Shown piece by piece: positions 1-10,257 of a stretch of DNA of 64,000 nt. Position 1 is the stretch's first letter; every line of letters starts with the position of its first letter. The DNA lies in the NCBI GenBank assembly GCA_024449915.1, contig JAMZAV010001270.1:372001-436000 (forward strand). Reading direction: 5' to 3'. The notes under the pieces were generated by a model. That model was not told the DNA's origin and did no database searches. It worked only from the letters and a program-made list of their open reading frames with translations. Position numbers and translations under genes: made by a program. Source of the stretch: Sweltsa coloradensis. Taxonomy: Eukaryota > Arthropoda > Insecta > Plecoptera > Chloroperlidae.

Positions 1-335
1 CGTAACTTTTTGACCAAAAAAGGCATTTCCTTTGACCACACCCCTTGCTGATAACCGCCGGCAACGAATATTTTTGACAGAAGACCTTCGTCGCATCAGT
101 AGAAAGGTATATAACATATCTAAGCGCAGGTCTAGCCCTACTTCAACTTGAAGTAGCCAACATAATCAATACTAACCTTGCAAGCTTTAATTAGGAATCA
201 TTAAGGACTACAGGCCTATTTAAAACCCAACTGGAAGCACATCTGTGTGTAGGGCCAAGGCCTAGCCTATTCAAGAAAAGGAAGCCTAACGTATTAGAAA
301 CTTAAAGGCTTAAATAGTCCTACACAAGAGTCATC
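1..335. other. 5' flank of the CAP reading frame
   Basis: No coding exon is seen. An in-frame TAG at 315-317 closes the CAP frame upstream of its ATG. No convincing pyrimidine tract plus AG acceptor was seen just before the ATG, so a spliced upstream exon is not supported here, though it cannot be excluded beyond the window edge. Confidence 0.5.
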
Positions 336-1598
336 ATGAGTGTCACTGCCTACAATGATATATTAAGTGGCCCGGTAGCATCCTTTCTCCGCCTGTCTGC
401 CACAATTGGAGGGGATGTAGCTACTCAAGGTAAGCTTGTTGATGCCGTCTTCAAGGCACAACAACAGTTCTTGAACAAGGCAAGCCAACAGGGTCCACCA
501 TCTGGACATAACGACTTGCTGGCTCTCTTACAACCAACATCATCCCAGATACAAGCAATCCAGAACTACCGCGAGAAGAACCGTGCCTCGTCTCATTTCA
601 ATCACCTCTCCGCTGTGAGCGAAAGTATCCCCGCTCTAGGTTGGGTTGCTATTTCGCCCGCACCAGCACCTTACGTCAAAGAGATGAACGATGCAGGTCA
701 ATTCTACACCAATCGCGTTCTCAAAGAATTTAAGGAGAAAGACAAAACCCACGTAGAGTGGGTCAAGGCCTGGGTACAGACCCTGACCGAGCTGCAACAG
801 TTTGTCAAACAGTATCATACTACTGGACTTGTTTGGGCAGGCAAAGGTTCCGGGGGACCTCCCCCACCCCCTCCTGGTGGTATGCCACCCCCACCACCTG
901 TTCTACCCATGGAGGATCTCTCCTTGGCTGATGACGGCAAGGACAGATCGGCTCTGTTTGCCGAAATCAACAAAGGGGAAGGAATTACTTCTGCACTAAA
1001 AAAAGTTACCCCGGACATGCAAACCCATAAGAATACGAATTTAAGGGCTGGTCCTGCTCCGTTCAAAGCTCCTAGTCAGTCAGCAACTTCAAAATCGGTT
1101 GCTGCTCCAAAGTCGGTCGACAAACCTCCAACATTTGAAAGGGATGGCAAGAAATGGCTCATAGAACATCAAAAAGGAAACCATTCCCTGCTAATTGAGA
1201 AAGCAGAAATGAACAACATGGTTTACATGTTTAAATGTCAAGACTCAACCCTGACTATTAAAGGCAAGATTAAAACTGTTGTACTAGATTCCTGTAAGAA
1301 GACGTCTGTAGTCTTTGACGCTCTCGTATCATCGGTTGAGTTTGTCAATTGTCAGTCCGTAAAGATGCAAGTTTTGGATAAAGTACCGACGATTAGTATT
1401 GACAAGACTGATGGATGTCAAATGTACTTGAGTCCAAATTCATTGGACGTGGAAATTGTCACCTCCAAATCCTCTGAAATGAACGTAATGGTACCTCAAG
1501 CCAACGGAGACTATTTGGAATATCCTTTAGCAGAGCAATTCAAGACCACCGTGAACACCAAGGGATTGCAAACTGTAGCTCTTGACAGCCTAGGCTAG
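336..1598 (+). CDS. CAP: Adenylyl cyclase-associated protein (CAP), intronless 420-aa frame
   Basis: CAP proteins bind G-actin and cofilin, promote filament disassembly and recharge actin monomers in the cytoplasm. Visible in order: a helical folded domain (about residues 1-165, with HFNHLSAVSES, ALGWV and YVKEMNDAGQFYTNRVLKE); a polyproline stretch (about 174-191, profilin/SH3 type); a WH2-like segment (RSALFAEINKGEGITSALKK); and the C-terminal beta-helix CARP domain (WLIEHQKGN, KTDGCQMYLSPNSLDVEIV, KSSEMNV). Compared with animal CAP (about 470 aa) it lacks the first 45 or so residues that form the oligomerising coiled coil. Animal CAP genes are normally split by several introns, while this frame is continuous, so a retrocopy with an intact frame, or a gene that lost introns, is possible. 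It lies downstream of, and antisense to, the visible part of ADAM17. Family assignment is very safe; completeness is not. Confidence 0.93.
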   Translation: MSVTAYNDILSGPVASFLRLSATIGGDVATQGKLVDAVFKAQQQFLNKASQQGPPSGHNDLLALLQPTSSQIQAIQNYREKNRASSHFNHLSAVSESIPALGWVAISPAPAPYVKEMNDAGQFYTNRVLKEFKEKDKTHVEWVKAWVQTLTELQQFVKQYHTTGLVWAGKGSGGPPPPPPGGMPPPPPVLPMEDLSLADDGKDRSALFAEINKGEGITSALKKVTPDMQTHKNTNLRAGPAPFKAPSQSATSKSVAAPKSVDKPPTFERDGKKWLIEHQKGNHSLLIEKAEMNNMVYMFKCQDSTLTIKGKIKTVVLDSCKKTSVVFDALVSSVEFVNCQSVKMQVLDKVPTISIDKTDGCQMYLSPNSLDVEIVTSKSSEMNVMVPQANGDYLEYPLAEQFKTTVNTKGLQTVALDSLG

Positions 1599-2020
1599 TT
1601 TTCAATAATCTTGACTCTTTGATTATATTCCATGATTAATTTCAATCCAGTATTTCATTTTATACCATTTTTGTAATGTGGCATTTATTTTGTATTACGC
1701 TTCCATTATTAATATTATTACTCTACAATTTGTAATATGGTATGGACTAAGGTAGGGATGACAATTGGGTTGCACTGGTGCTTATTCTAAGACAATGATC
1801 AGAAAATAGGTACAAATACTAACCATAATTTCACAATTGTTTTATCATCTTGAAGACAACATACATACCAATATTCTAATGGCATGGGCCAGTAAAACAT
1901 GTCATTGAATGAACAGCCCATTCAATGACATACATTGGGCACTTGTGTGTCACATTTTACTGCTTGTAGTTAGGCTCTAGGCATCAGTACTATTTATATG
2001 GTAATGTAACTTATACACAA

Positions 2021-2026
2021 AATAAA
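2021..2026 (+). terminator. Candidate poly(A) signal of CAP
   Basis: AATAAA 423 bp after the CAP stop codon, in AT-rich sequence. The rest of 1599-2320 holds nothing coding on either strand. Confidence 0.4.
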
Positions 2027-2323
2027 TATTCTTCAAATATTACTATTTGCTTAGCCTACCTACTTTTTATGACATATTTTTAACGATCCATAACATCCAA
2101 TCCATCCATCTGACCTTTTATTGAGCTTTCAATAGTTATCAGTTTTTCATGAGAAATGCTTAGAGTGATTGTCATAGGCCAGACCAATGACCTGCAATAT
2201 GATAAAAAAAACTTAGGTGATCACAACCCGTCTAAAAATACGGTAGCCTACTTTAGGAAATTAATATGTACATATTGGTAAAATAGGACAAGTAAAAAAA
2301 ATTATATTGAAGGCAGATTTACA

Positions 2324-3050
2324 CTAGGAAAACGCTCAAGTCCCGCCGCGTTTTGGATGAGCGTAATTGGTGCATTGAGCTGCCATGTGTTATGCCGATT
2401 TTCTGTTGTTCTGAGGAAAATATTACTTAGTCGAAATTTTTTAAATTAAATTAAATAAAAAAAATAACTTAATTTTTTAATAAATCGTAATTAAAAAAAT
2501 AAAAATCTTAAAATTGCAATTTCATAAGAATAATTATTCGATTGCGCTCAAATTTACACGAGTATATTAATTCATGAAATTAAGGTTCTGTGAAAAAATC
2601 ATTACAATAGGACAAGCATGTAGGTGTTATAAGTCAAGATTGTTTTAAAAAAGAAAAACCCGTAAAATTGTCGATTTGCATGAGAAATATTTTTCAGATT
2701 ACGCTCAAATTCACGACAATTCTTATTCATTAAAATTAAGGTTCTGTGAAAAAATGCATTACATCGGATAGCTGTGAAGTCGAAAAATTTTTTAAAAATC
2801 GAAAAAATCGTAAAATTGCGTTTTTTATAAGAAAAAATTTCTCGATTGCGCTCAAAAACGTGGCAGTTTTAGGTTCAGAGATTTCGAAGGCCTCCATAAA
2901 ATTTCATCACAATCGGAGTATTGGTTTAGCCGAAATCGTGTTAACAAACACACAAAAATACAAAAAAGAGAAAAAAAAACATTTCGGATTTTTTTCTCCA
3001 GTGTAGAGAAATGGAATCTTCGTTCGGCAAATCTTGGATAAGGCACCTTT
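2324..3050. repeat. Modular AT-rich repeat, copy 1 (called element A here)
   Basis: Begins CTAGGAAAACGCTCAAG, followed by a GC-rich GTCCCGCCGCG and GGATGAGCG, then contains AT-rich modules of roughly 150 bp built around AAGGTTCTGTGAAAAAATCA and GCATGTAGGTGTTATAAG. Related copies lie at 5909-6405, 53325-54798 and 56490-58088. A frame across 2746-3006 ([20 protein letters not shown]) recurs in the 53.3-kb copy, but the surrounding sequence is so AT-rich that I read it as repeat conservation, not protein. The CTAGG...CCTAG ends suggest a transposable element with inverted ends. Confidence 0.6.
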
Positions 3051-4139
3051 AAAAGTCACACAAAGCTAGCACTAAATACACAATGTTAGCCCAAGCAAAT
3101 AGGCAAGGTGTAGACGGCTTGCCCTATTAATTATGTCACTAGAAAAACTGACCCTAATTGATTTCTACACTAGAAATAAGCCTACGCTAAGGTTATGCAG
3201 TGTTTGGTGAATCCATTAATATACCGATATACAAAACTTGTGTTAGTATTAACTCAGTGTTTAAAAGTCCCAAGACCAAATACTACGTAAAATGGGGCCG
3301 CCATGTTACCCCGCGGCGGCCTGCAAGACGGGGTGTATGATTTTTATTTTTATTAAAAAAATCAAAAATCATGATTTTTATTGATTTAAATCAACAATAT
3401 CAGTGTTTCAAAACTCGTCAAGTTGGTGAGCGGATCAAATACTTTCACAAGCGTTTCAGAAAATTATAATTCAAAAATTATTTTAATGAAAACTTTGCCT
3501 CAATCAGTTAGAATGTGTTTGTTGCTCAAAATGAAGAAAAAGTGCATTTGATTTAAATCGATGATTTTTATTAATAAATCATCTGATTTCATCAATGATT
3601 TATGATTGAGGGTGTACAATGTTCAACTGCAAGACCCTGTCAAAATCAGGTGAACATGCGTAGGCCTATGATGGGAGAGCGATTTGTTGAAAAGTACAAG
3701 CAAAGTGTTGATGGATGCATTTTTGTAATTCGATTTATTTAGTTGTTCTCCTTTGAAGATTCATTTTTTTAACTGAATAGGATAGACGTTAAATAAATAT
3801 ACGTCCCCAAGCTATCCAGAGAAAGAACTTTCAAATTAACTTTCTACCATAAAACTAAAAAGTTCATTTATAATCAAATGCATTCTTGCAAACAGGTTTC
3901 CCTAAAAAAACACGTTGGGTTACAAAAAATATAGGCCTAGATAAAATGGCATACAAGTAAATGATACTAATGCCTAGGCTATGTGAATTGAATGAATGAT
4001 TGAAATTATTAAAGTTCAGCCTGGCTCAAATTACCCAGGACACCAAATGATCATTGATTGATTAAAAGGAACATTATAATTCCTTTGATTCTTTTGAGGA
4101 ATTGTAAAGACTTATAAAGAGCACTGTAACAGTAGTAGC
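3051..4139. other. No gene seen; AT-rich intergenic DNA
   Basis: Contains short self-complementary blocks around 3330-3610 (TGATTTTTATTGATTTAAATC-like words repeated three times) and a GC-rich patch near 3295-3335. No exon-like open frame with splice sites was recognised. Confidence 0.5.
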
Positions 4140-4700
4140 AGTGGCAAAGGAACTTTTTTTTTAGTGGTGGGAGGGGGGTCACACTAAAGTTGACTACGAG
4201 GTTGGGTGGGCAAATCGGGGTCTGGGGCAAAGCCCCAGCCGCCAGAGGCTTTTTCGCCGCAGGCGAGATTTTTTTAAAAAGGTACCCTTGATAGGTGGCC
4301 TAAAACACGTTTTCAGGCAAATTTTAATTATGAATAAGAGTTACATTTTGAAGCTAATATTGCATTGAAGATCAATTGCCTGACTGAAATCGGTCGACAG
4401 TTTGCTTGGGAGTGAAAACACTGCACACAAAATATAATGAATGTTAGTCTAAAATCAGATGGCTAGTCTAGTCTCGCAAATCACGTCTCTTGCCGAATCT
4501 TTCTAAAGAATGTTAACAAAAACCTTCCTTTTTGTTTGCAAGCCCGACTGTAGTAAGAATCCTAAAAATCACCCAACAAGCTATAAGCAGGGGCGTAGCA
4601 ACCATGGCGCGAAGGGGCGCGACCGCGACCGGGCCGGGTGCCTCAGGGGGCCCCCTGAGGCCCCGAATAACAATGTGTCCAGTATAGGGATTAATTACAA
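4140..4700. repeat. hAT-like repeat fragments
   Basis: 4205-4272 carries the GC-rich hairpin block AAAGCCCCAGCCGCCAGAGG then GCTTTTTCGCC, closely matching 8910-8975 inside the complete hAT-type element at 8848-10215. At 4588 a CAGGGGCGTAGC end resembles the CAGGGGCGTGCGG terminus of that element. These look like decayed relatives. The reading frame spanning 4510-4704 has no recognisable domain. Confidence 0.45.
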
Positions 4701-4924
4701 ATGAGACTGAATATCCACTATATGTAGGGTGTCCTAAATGTGTTAGACAATATTATAAAAAATAATTTAAAAATATAAAATGTCTTTATTTACATTGGAA
4801 ATTAATTTGTTGATATGACAAAGATGGCACTTATTTTTGTTGTTTGCATTGTATACATCGTTATAAACATAGGGTCATTGGGTAACCAGACGTCCCAGTT
4901 TTAACAAGATCGTCCCGTTTTTGT

Positions 4925-5677
4925 ATGATCTGTTCCGGTATTCTAAAAATAGTTGTTGGGACGGTTCCTGTCTCAGATCGCTCTACAGGCAGTCTTGAGC
5001 AAATAAAGGTCCAAAAAAAATTAAATTTAAAACACTACTACTACCTGTCGCTAGTTAAACCCACCATGACTTTCGGCCTCCCCGCCTGGCACCCAACCAC
5101 CATTGAGAACACTACCAAACTTGAGAGGGTGCAGAGAAGGGCATTGCATTTCATACATGGCCGTAACCTCCCCCCACCCTGTGACCAGAAGCAGGTTATG
5201 CCAATGACCATGCACCTGCAATACACCGATCTGGTGTTTTTTAAAAGATGCCTCAGTGGCGCCACTGATTTTGACGTGTGCGCGCGCATCATCCAGGGCC
5301 GCGTGTTGAGAGGCGACGATAGTAGGCACCCCCGCCTCCAACCCCCTCCGGCCAAAGGAGTGCTCGGCCGACGTGCTTTTTCTTTCCGGGTTGTTAACCC
5401 ATGGAACGACCTGCCGCCCGCCCTCAAAGACTGCACAGTAAGTCATTTCCCTTCCATGTGTAAGGAGTACTTATGGGAGAACCAACTACAAGTGCCATGT
5501 TAATCTTTGGTTTCACGTGCTTTACAAGGCTCTTCGCGGCACAAGATTTCTACAAAGATATCAAGTGTTTTAGTAAAATATTTACTAGTGTCGACGCCTT
5601 TTCTTGTTGTTAAAAAATGTAATAACAACAAGGATAAACAATAAAATAAATAAATAAATAAATAAATAAATAAATAC
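4925..5677 (+). mobile_element. 5'-truncated LINE: C-terminus of reverse transcriptase plus (TAAA)n tail
   Basis: The frame ending at 5503 contains YYLSLVKPTMTFGLPAWHP, then LERVQRRALHFIHG and VVNPWNDLPPALKD. This is the usual C-terminal pattern of CR1/Jockey-type non-LTR retrotransposon reverse transcriptases (Y-x-x-L-V-x-P, then LE-x-VQRRA, then WN-x-LP). The real element probably starts near 5020; the upstream codons show no similarity. A 3' tail of about eight TAAA/AAAT units at 5641-5677 is the expected target-primed end. Endonuclease and catalytic YxDD segments are absent, so it is a dead fragment. Confidence 0.8.
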
Positions 5678-5908
5678 AATCTCATGCCACTCGCTGCCTC
5701 GCCCTGTCTGGGTTGTCTTTGTTTTTGCCTCCAGCTATTGGCTAAGTTCGCCCCCAAACATAAATATCTCGAGTCAGACACCTTGTGACCTAGGCTTATC
5801 TCTGTCTGCCCAAGTGGGAAATACGAATGGCGTGTTTTGTCAATAATTGATATTTTGCTTATCGATAATGACTTTTGATTATTGAGATTTTATCAAATAT
5901 TGACTAGG

Positions 5909-6405
5909 AAGCTTCGCAAACGCTTTTTCAGGCGCGTTGTTGGATGGGCGTATTTTTTAAATACGAAAAAAGCATAAAATTGCGATTTTTACGAGAAATA
6001 ATTTTTCGGTTACGGTACGCTAAAATTTCACACGAATAATTATATTAGTTCACAAAATTAAGGTTCTGTGAAAAAATCATTACTAAATCGAATAAAGCAT
6101 GTAGGTGTTATAAGTCGAAGAAATTTAAAAAAAAAATCATAAAATTGCGATTATCATGAGAAACAATTTTTAATTGTGCTCAAATTTCACACAAATATAT
6201 TAATTTATAAAATTAGGGTTTTGTAAAAAAAACATTACAATCGGATAAAGCATGTAGGTGTTATAAGTCGAAGAAATTTGTTAAAATTCGAAAAAATCGT
6301 AAAATTGCGATTTTCACGAGAAATAATTTTTCGATTGCGCTCAAAAATGTAACAGTTCTAAGATCAGAGATTTCAAAGGCCTCCACAAAATTTCATCGCA
6401 AATCA
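5909..6405. repeat. Element A, copy 2
   Basis: Starts CTAGGAAGCTTCGCAAACGC and repeats the AAGGTTCTGTGAAAAAATCA / GCATGTAGGTGTTATAAG modules at least twice (6060-6120 and 6205-6270), then GCGATTTTCACGAGAAATAA and TTTCGATTGCGCTCAAA. Partial and diverged relative to copy 1. Confidence 0.6.
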
Positions 6406-6664
6406 ATAATTTTGACATCACATCGAAAAAAAATTCGACATCAAAAAAAATTTTTTGACATTAAAAAAAAGGGCAATATTAAACAAAAAGTTTTTAAATG
6501 TAAAAATAGGCAATGTTAAAATGCAAAAAGTAAAATATTTAAAAAAAACTTGGTTCCGACATTGGTTTTTCTAAAAAAAAAAAAAAATGATGTCGAATCG
6601 AAAGCCAATTTTGCTCCGACATCGATGTCGAATCGAATAATCGATGTCAAGTCCCAACCCTAAT
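6406..6664. repeat. AT-rich low-complexity DNA with CGACATCGATGTCG palindromes
   Basis: Runs of A alternate with TTGACAT/CGACATC words, ending in a CGACATCGATGTCGAATCG palindrome near 6617-6636. No coding potential is seen. Confidence 0.4.
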
Positions 6665-7221
6665 TAATAATAATTAAACGAGTGAGCGTAGCGAACGGAG
6701 TGATCTCCATTCAACTTAAATGGCGGTCAATCGTTAGTCTGCGTGCGTGTGTAAGTGTGTGTGTGTGTGTGTACGTTGAAAATCAGCCGAATCGCTGAAC
6801 AGATTGCGCTGAAATTTTAAACAGACATCCGGTACGAGTTTATTGAGAACTGCTAACAAAATCAGCAAGATTCATTGCGATTTAAACCTACAAGAAATAA
6901 TAAACTGAAAAATAGACTTCCAATGTTTAGAAATTATTTTAACGACAATGTTTTAGATTTTGAAAAGATATTTTTTGTTTGTTATTCGCCTGGCCGTGAA
7001 ATGCCGTGCCCATGCAAGGTCTGTCGAATGTTGCACGTCAAGGTACCCCCAAATTCCGCTCGTAGATTGAGTAAACCTTGCAATATTTTCACGTATTTCG
7101 TACTGGCTATGTTTACCACAGTAGGCCCTATTGCCACAGATGATGGACTACACTGCGTTATATGCATTTCAAAACATGTTTAATTATTTTTGAAATACAA
7201 TCTATAGAAATTACAAAATCT

Positions 7222-7290
7222 TTCCCGACCAGGGGATTGAACCCACTTCTTTCACATTTCGGCTACAAGGGCGCCTTAGCCAACTAGACT
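7222..7290 (-). repeat. tRNA-like (SINE-type) block
   Basis: On the minus strand it reads TCTAGTTGGCTAAGGC, then GGGTTCAATCCCC followed by CGGGAAA. These look like Pol III A and B boxes. The T stem is imperfect and the 5' acceptor is cut by the adjoining MITE, so it is not a functional tRNA. The same block occurs at 12130-12200 in the inverted copy. Confidence 0.55.
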
Positions 7291-7291
7291 A

Positions 7292-7567
7292 GGGAAACGC
7301 CAAAGTCGTAGTTAGACGAGTGAGCGAGTCATGTGGTGAGTACCCGGGAACATTTGCATTTAAGTTTGATAATTATATTCGTATAAATAATAGTTTTTTA
7401 AAGTTTAGTTGGTATACGGGGACGGGCGCGTCAACTGTAAGGTCATAATGCGCCTCTCTAGCCTATGATAGGCTAGGTAGGCCTAAGGTAGGGGGAAGAA
7501 AAGTAATGTAACCGGGTACTCAACACATGGCTCACTCACTCGTTTAACAACGACTTTGGCGTTTCTC
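7292..7567. mobile_element. 276-bp palindromic MITE with TA target duplication, copy 1
   Basis: Ends are GGGAAACGCCAAAGTCG and its inverse (one mismatch), extending to inverted arms of about 65 bp that include GAGTGAGCGAGTCATG and GTACCCGGG. TA flanks both ends (7290-7291 and 7568-7569). No coding capacity. A second copy is at 11852-12128. A TA target with long arms suits a Tc1/mariner-type MITE, but the superfamily is not proven. Confidence 0.65.
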
Positions 7568-7573
7568 TAGTAA

Positions 7574-8527
7574 GAAGAATCAATAACTATGTCCTTAAAG
7601 CGGGCTTATGCTTAAAAACCTAATATTCATACTACCCAACTCATGAGAGATGAGACGTGACGTGATTGGATTTATCCATGCGATCTTTCAGATTTGACAG
7701 CTACATTGCAGTCTTCTGTTCGATTTATGTCATTGAAGTCAACAGTCACAACAAATAGCAGTTTAGTAAAGGTTTGTTCTGTGGTCCCGGTAGCTTAATA
7801 GGGAATTTGCATAACATTATTTTATGGTTCTACTGGGTTAAGGCTACCTTCCTTTACACAAAAATATCTTATTTTCTTGATTTTGAGAATATTTTCATTT
7901 ATAAAATAAGGGTAAAAGTTTCCTACATATTTTGTCGGGAAAAAACGGGTCATACGTCACCAGCCTTCATGATACCTATCAACCAATCAAGTAACGATAA
8001 ATCAACTTACTCGCTTTTGGAGATTATCTTGGCTGTACAAGCTCATTTTGACATCTAGTTTGTTCTAATATGCTTAATATTTTATTTTATACATTTTGTA
8101 ATATCACAACGGAAGCTTTAACCGCATTTTAATTGATAATAAGTAAAAACACAATGTTGATTATAAAACTTGGAAAGGGACATCAACTGTTGTTTGTTGT
8201 TGGCCATTGTTGTAAGAACCAAAGACTTTGGTAAAAGGAAGGAATTTCATTGTTTATCTAGACGGCCGTGTTCGTTATGAAGGCCGGTGACGTAGGCAGC
8301 CGTTTCAAAATAAAAGTGCGGGAAATTCAAAAGGTCAAACTTTGACACTCAATAGATATTGAACGATTAACTTTAAAAAACCTTAAATTAACGTTTATAT
8401 CGTTTTTAGAAGAATATCTATACAGTGCAGGTACTTTTACTGATATCTGGAACTTATGCAAATTCCTTATTGGTAAAGCTATGGCACGTTAAGCCGGAGG
8501 TTCTGGGTTCGAACCCCAGTCGGGGCA
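7574..8527 (+). repeat. Repeat unit 1 with a tRNA-like end, split by a MITE
   Basis: The 225 bp at 7574-7799 are almost identical to 8549-8766. Both end in a tRNA-like sequence starting GTCCCGGTAGCTTAAT. In this copy the tRNA-like part is broken after 16 nt by the element at 7800-8468 and resumes at 8471-8527 (57 nt), which together make the full 73 nt. The intact neighbour therefore serves as the empty site. Confidence 0.75.
7800..8468. mobile_element. 669-bp MITE inserted in a tRNA-like sequence
   Basis: Terminal inverted repeats are AGGGAATTTGCATAA and TTATGCAAATTCCTT (14 of 15 matching). Flanking dinucleotide AT is duplicated (7798-7799 and 8469-8470), judged against the uninterrupted copy at 8751-8823. 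An inner inverted pair surrounds GTCACCAGCCTTCATGA and TTATGAAGGCCGGTGAC. No transposase frame is present. A 2-bp target is seen; the superfamily is left open. Confidence 0.7.
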
Positions 8528-8548
8528 AACTTTTTCGACAACTGCTAT

Positions 8549-8750
8549 GAATCAATAACTATGTCCTTAAAGCGACCTTATGCTTAAAAACCTAATATTC
8601 ATACTACCCAACTCATGGGAGATGAGACGTGATTGGATTTATCCATGCGATCTTTCAGATTTGACAGCTACATTGCAGTCTTCTGTTGGATTTATGTCAT
8701 TGAAGTCAACAGTCACAACAAATAGCAGTTTAGTAAAGGTTTGTTCTGTG
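8549..8750 (+). repeat. Repeat unit 2, uninterrupted copy
   Basis: Direct near-identical repeat of 7574-7783, lying about 0.75 kb to its right once the MITE is counted. It runs straight into the intact tRNA-like sequence. The frame across 8580-8765 is not a gene. Confidence 0.7.
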
Positions 8751-8823
8751 GTCCCGGTAGCTTAATTGGTAAAGCTATGGCACGTTAAGCCGGTGGTTCT
8801 GGGTTCGAACCCCAGTCGGGGCA
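8751..8823 (+). tRNA. tRNA-Asn(GTT)-like sequence, probable tRNA-derived repeat head
   Basis: Folds as a complete 73-nt cloverleaf: acceptor GTCCCGG with TCGGGGC (two wobble pairs), D stem GCTT/AAGC with an 8-nt loop, T stem CTGGG/CCCAG with loop TTCGAAC, five-nt variable region, discriminator A. Pol III A box TAGCTTAATTGG and B box GGTTCGAACCC look intact. The anticodon loop reads ACGTTAA, giving GTT (Asn), but position 33 is C instead of the near-universal T, and the first anticodon-stem pair is A-G. It sits in a duplicated repeat unit, so a pseudogene or SINE head is likelier than a working tRNA. Confidence 0.5.
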
Positions 8824-8847
8824 AACTTTTTCGACAACTGCTATGAA

Positions 8848-10215
8848 CAGGGGCGTGCGGTGACTATATTGCGTGGGCAAGCTACATACTCGAAGAGTAA
8901 TTATGGCGGCCCATACGGGGTCGGGGCGAAGCCCCAGCCGCCGGAGGCTTTTTCGCCGTAGGCGAGATTTTTTTGAAATCTTAACTATTAAAACGCATAT
9001 AAACACTTCTAAAAATACCAAAATACACAATAAAGATGGAACAGGTTTTATGAATATTTACATACGAAATCAACAGTCAATCGTCATAGCTAAAATTTGC
9101 ATGATTAGAAACATGATGAAGACTCGAAAATCAATGGAACCAATCACTATCTTTAATAACACTCATTTTGTACTTCAACTTTGCACTTTAAATGCCGATT
9201 AAATTTTGGTCAAAACTATACAAATCTATCTTACAGACTCATCCACACAACACACAACACACGCGCGGCGCAAAGAGTTGGTCGATTTATTTTGATTACT
9301 AAATTTTAAAGAAAATATTTAAACTCACCAATGCTGCTATCATCCTACTTGAATGTGAACTTTCCACCTTCACAATTTGTAATTCCTCGAAATATTTACC
9401 AGCTGGAAATAGGTTCTGTAATAACTTTCGTTGCTATACTTGTATTTCTTGCCATGGTTCCACAATCCACACACAGGTTATTCCACTCGGTATTAACTAG
9501 CACTCCACACGGCACATACAATGAACACTGCCCACAACAAGCACAACGTGACTGACCATCGAGGTTGACTTGCACTGAGGAGTGAGGTCACTGCCCCAAA
9601 TTGAAACTCCTTACTCTTGGCGCGCTTTTACTTCACTACCGAACATTATTTTAAGCAGCAAATCTGAGTCAGGTTATTTGAAGAAAACTATAAAATTATA
9701 TAGCCATTAATTGATAATCAACAATTGCTTTATTAATATGTCATTGTAATGTTGAACACGGAAATCCACAGGGGGTGAGTGTGTTGAATATAACAGCCCT
9801 TGCAATGTGACCGCGACAGGTGGCGGGTGGGAGGGGGAGGGTAACAGCCATCCCGAGAGCTGGTCGTGGATTGACCAAAACAACCGTAACCACTGCAAAA
9901 AGCGCTTATTCTTGCCATGTCTAAAGCATACCCCCCCCCCCACACCCTAGACTAAGGGATAACGTTGCTGCTTATGGACAGAGAACCACTTGCTCGTGCG
10001 CTTTCGCTGCCAGGGATGGACAACGCCACAAGAGAGAGAGAGCTGAAAATGAATTTTCCTCATATCGTGTCGAAACAGTGCCCTTTAGGGGATAAAAAAT
10101 CGTCAATCTATGCACGTAAATGAATATATATTTGGGAAATAAAATAAAAATATTATCTTGGAATTTTTCCAGGGCATGCTCAGCATGCCTAGCCTGCCCA
10201 GACCGCACGCCCCTG
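8848..10215. mobile_element. Complete 1368-bp hAT-type element with 8-bp TSD
   Basis: Termini CAGGGGCGTGCGGT and ACCGCACGCCCCTG are exact inverted repeats, flanked by the perfect 8-bp duplication GCTATGAA (8840-8847 and 10216-10223), the hallmark of hAT transposons. Inside near the left end is a GC-rich hairpin block (GAAGCCCCAGCCGCCGGAGG). No hAT transposase domain was recognised in any frame, so it is non-autonomous. It lies just downstream of the last visible ADAM17 exon; several short frames here are chance. Confidence 0.85.
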
Positions 10216-10257
10216 GCTATGAATCAATAATAATAACAATAATAATAATGAACATAC

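Larger units (their letters stand above)
6665..7569 (+). repeat. Composite repeat, copy 1 (conserved ~540-bp block + tRNA-like block + MITE)
   Basis: An inverted near-copy lies at 11850-12750. Order here: ACGAGTGAGCGTAGCGAACG, a (GT)n run at 6745-6771, a conserved block with a short frame ([25 protein letters not shown]), a tRNA-like block on the minus strand (about 7222-7290), and a palindromic MITE (7292-7567). The conserved frame differs at only one residue between copies, but it is short and repeat-borne, so I do not call it a gene. Confidence 0.65.

Noticed and set aside
5041..5446. Two long minus-strand frames across the LINE
   Set aside because: They are antisense shadows of the reverse-transcriptase C-terminus, with no similarity of their own.
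8785..9030. Possible hAT transposase frame near the left end of 8848-10215
   Set aside because: Starts outside the element and has no hAT dimerisation or catalytic motif.
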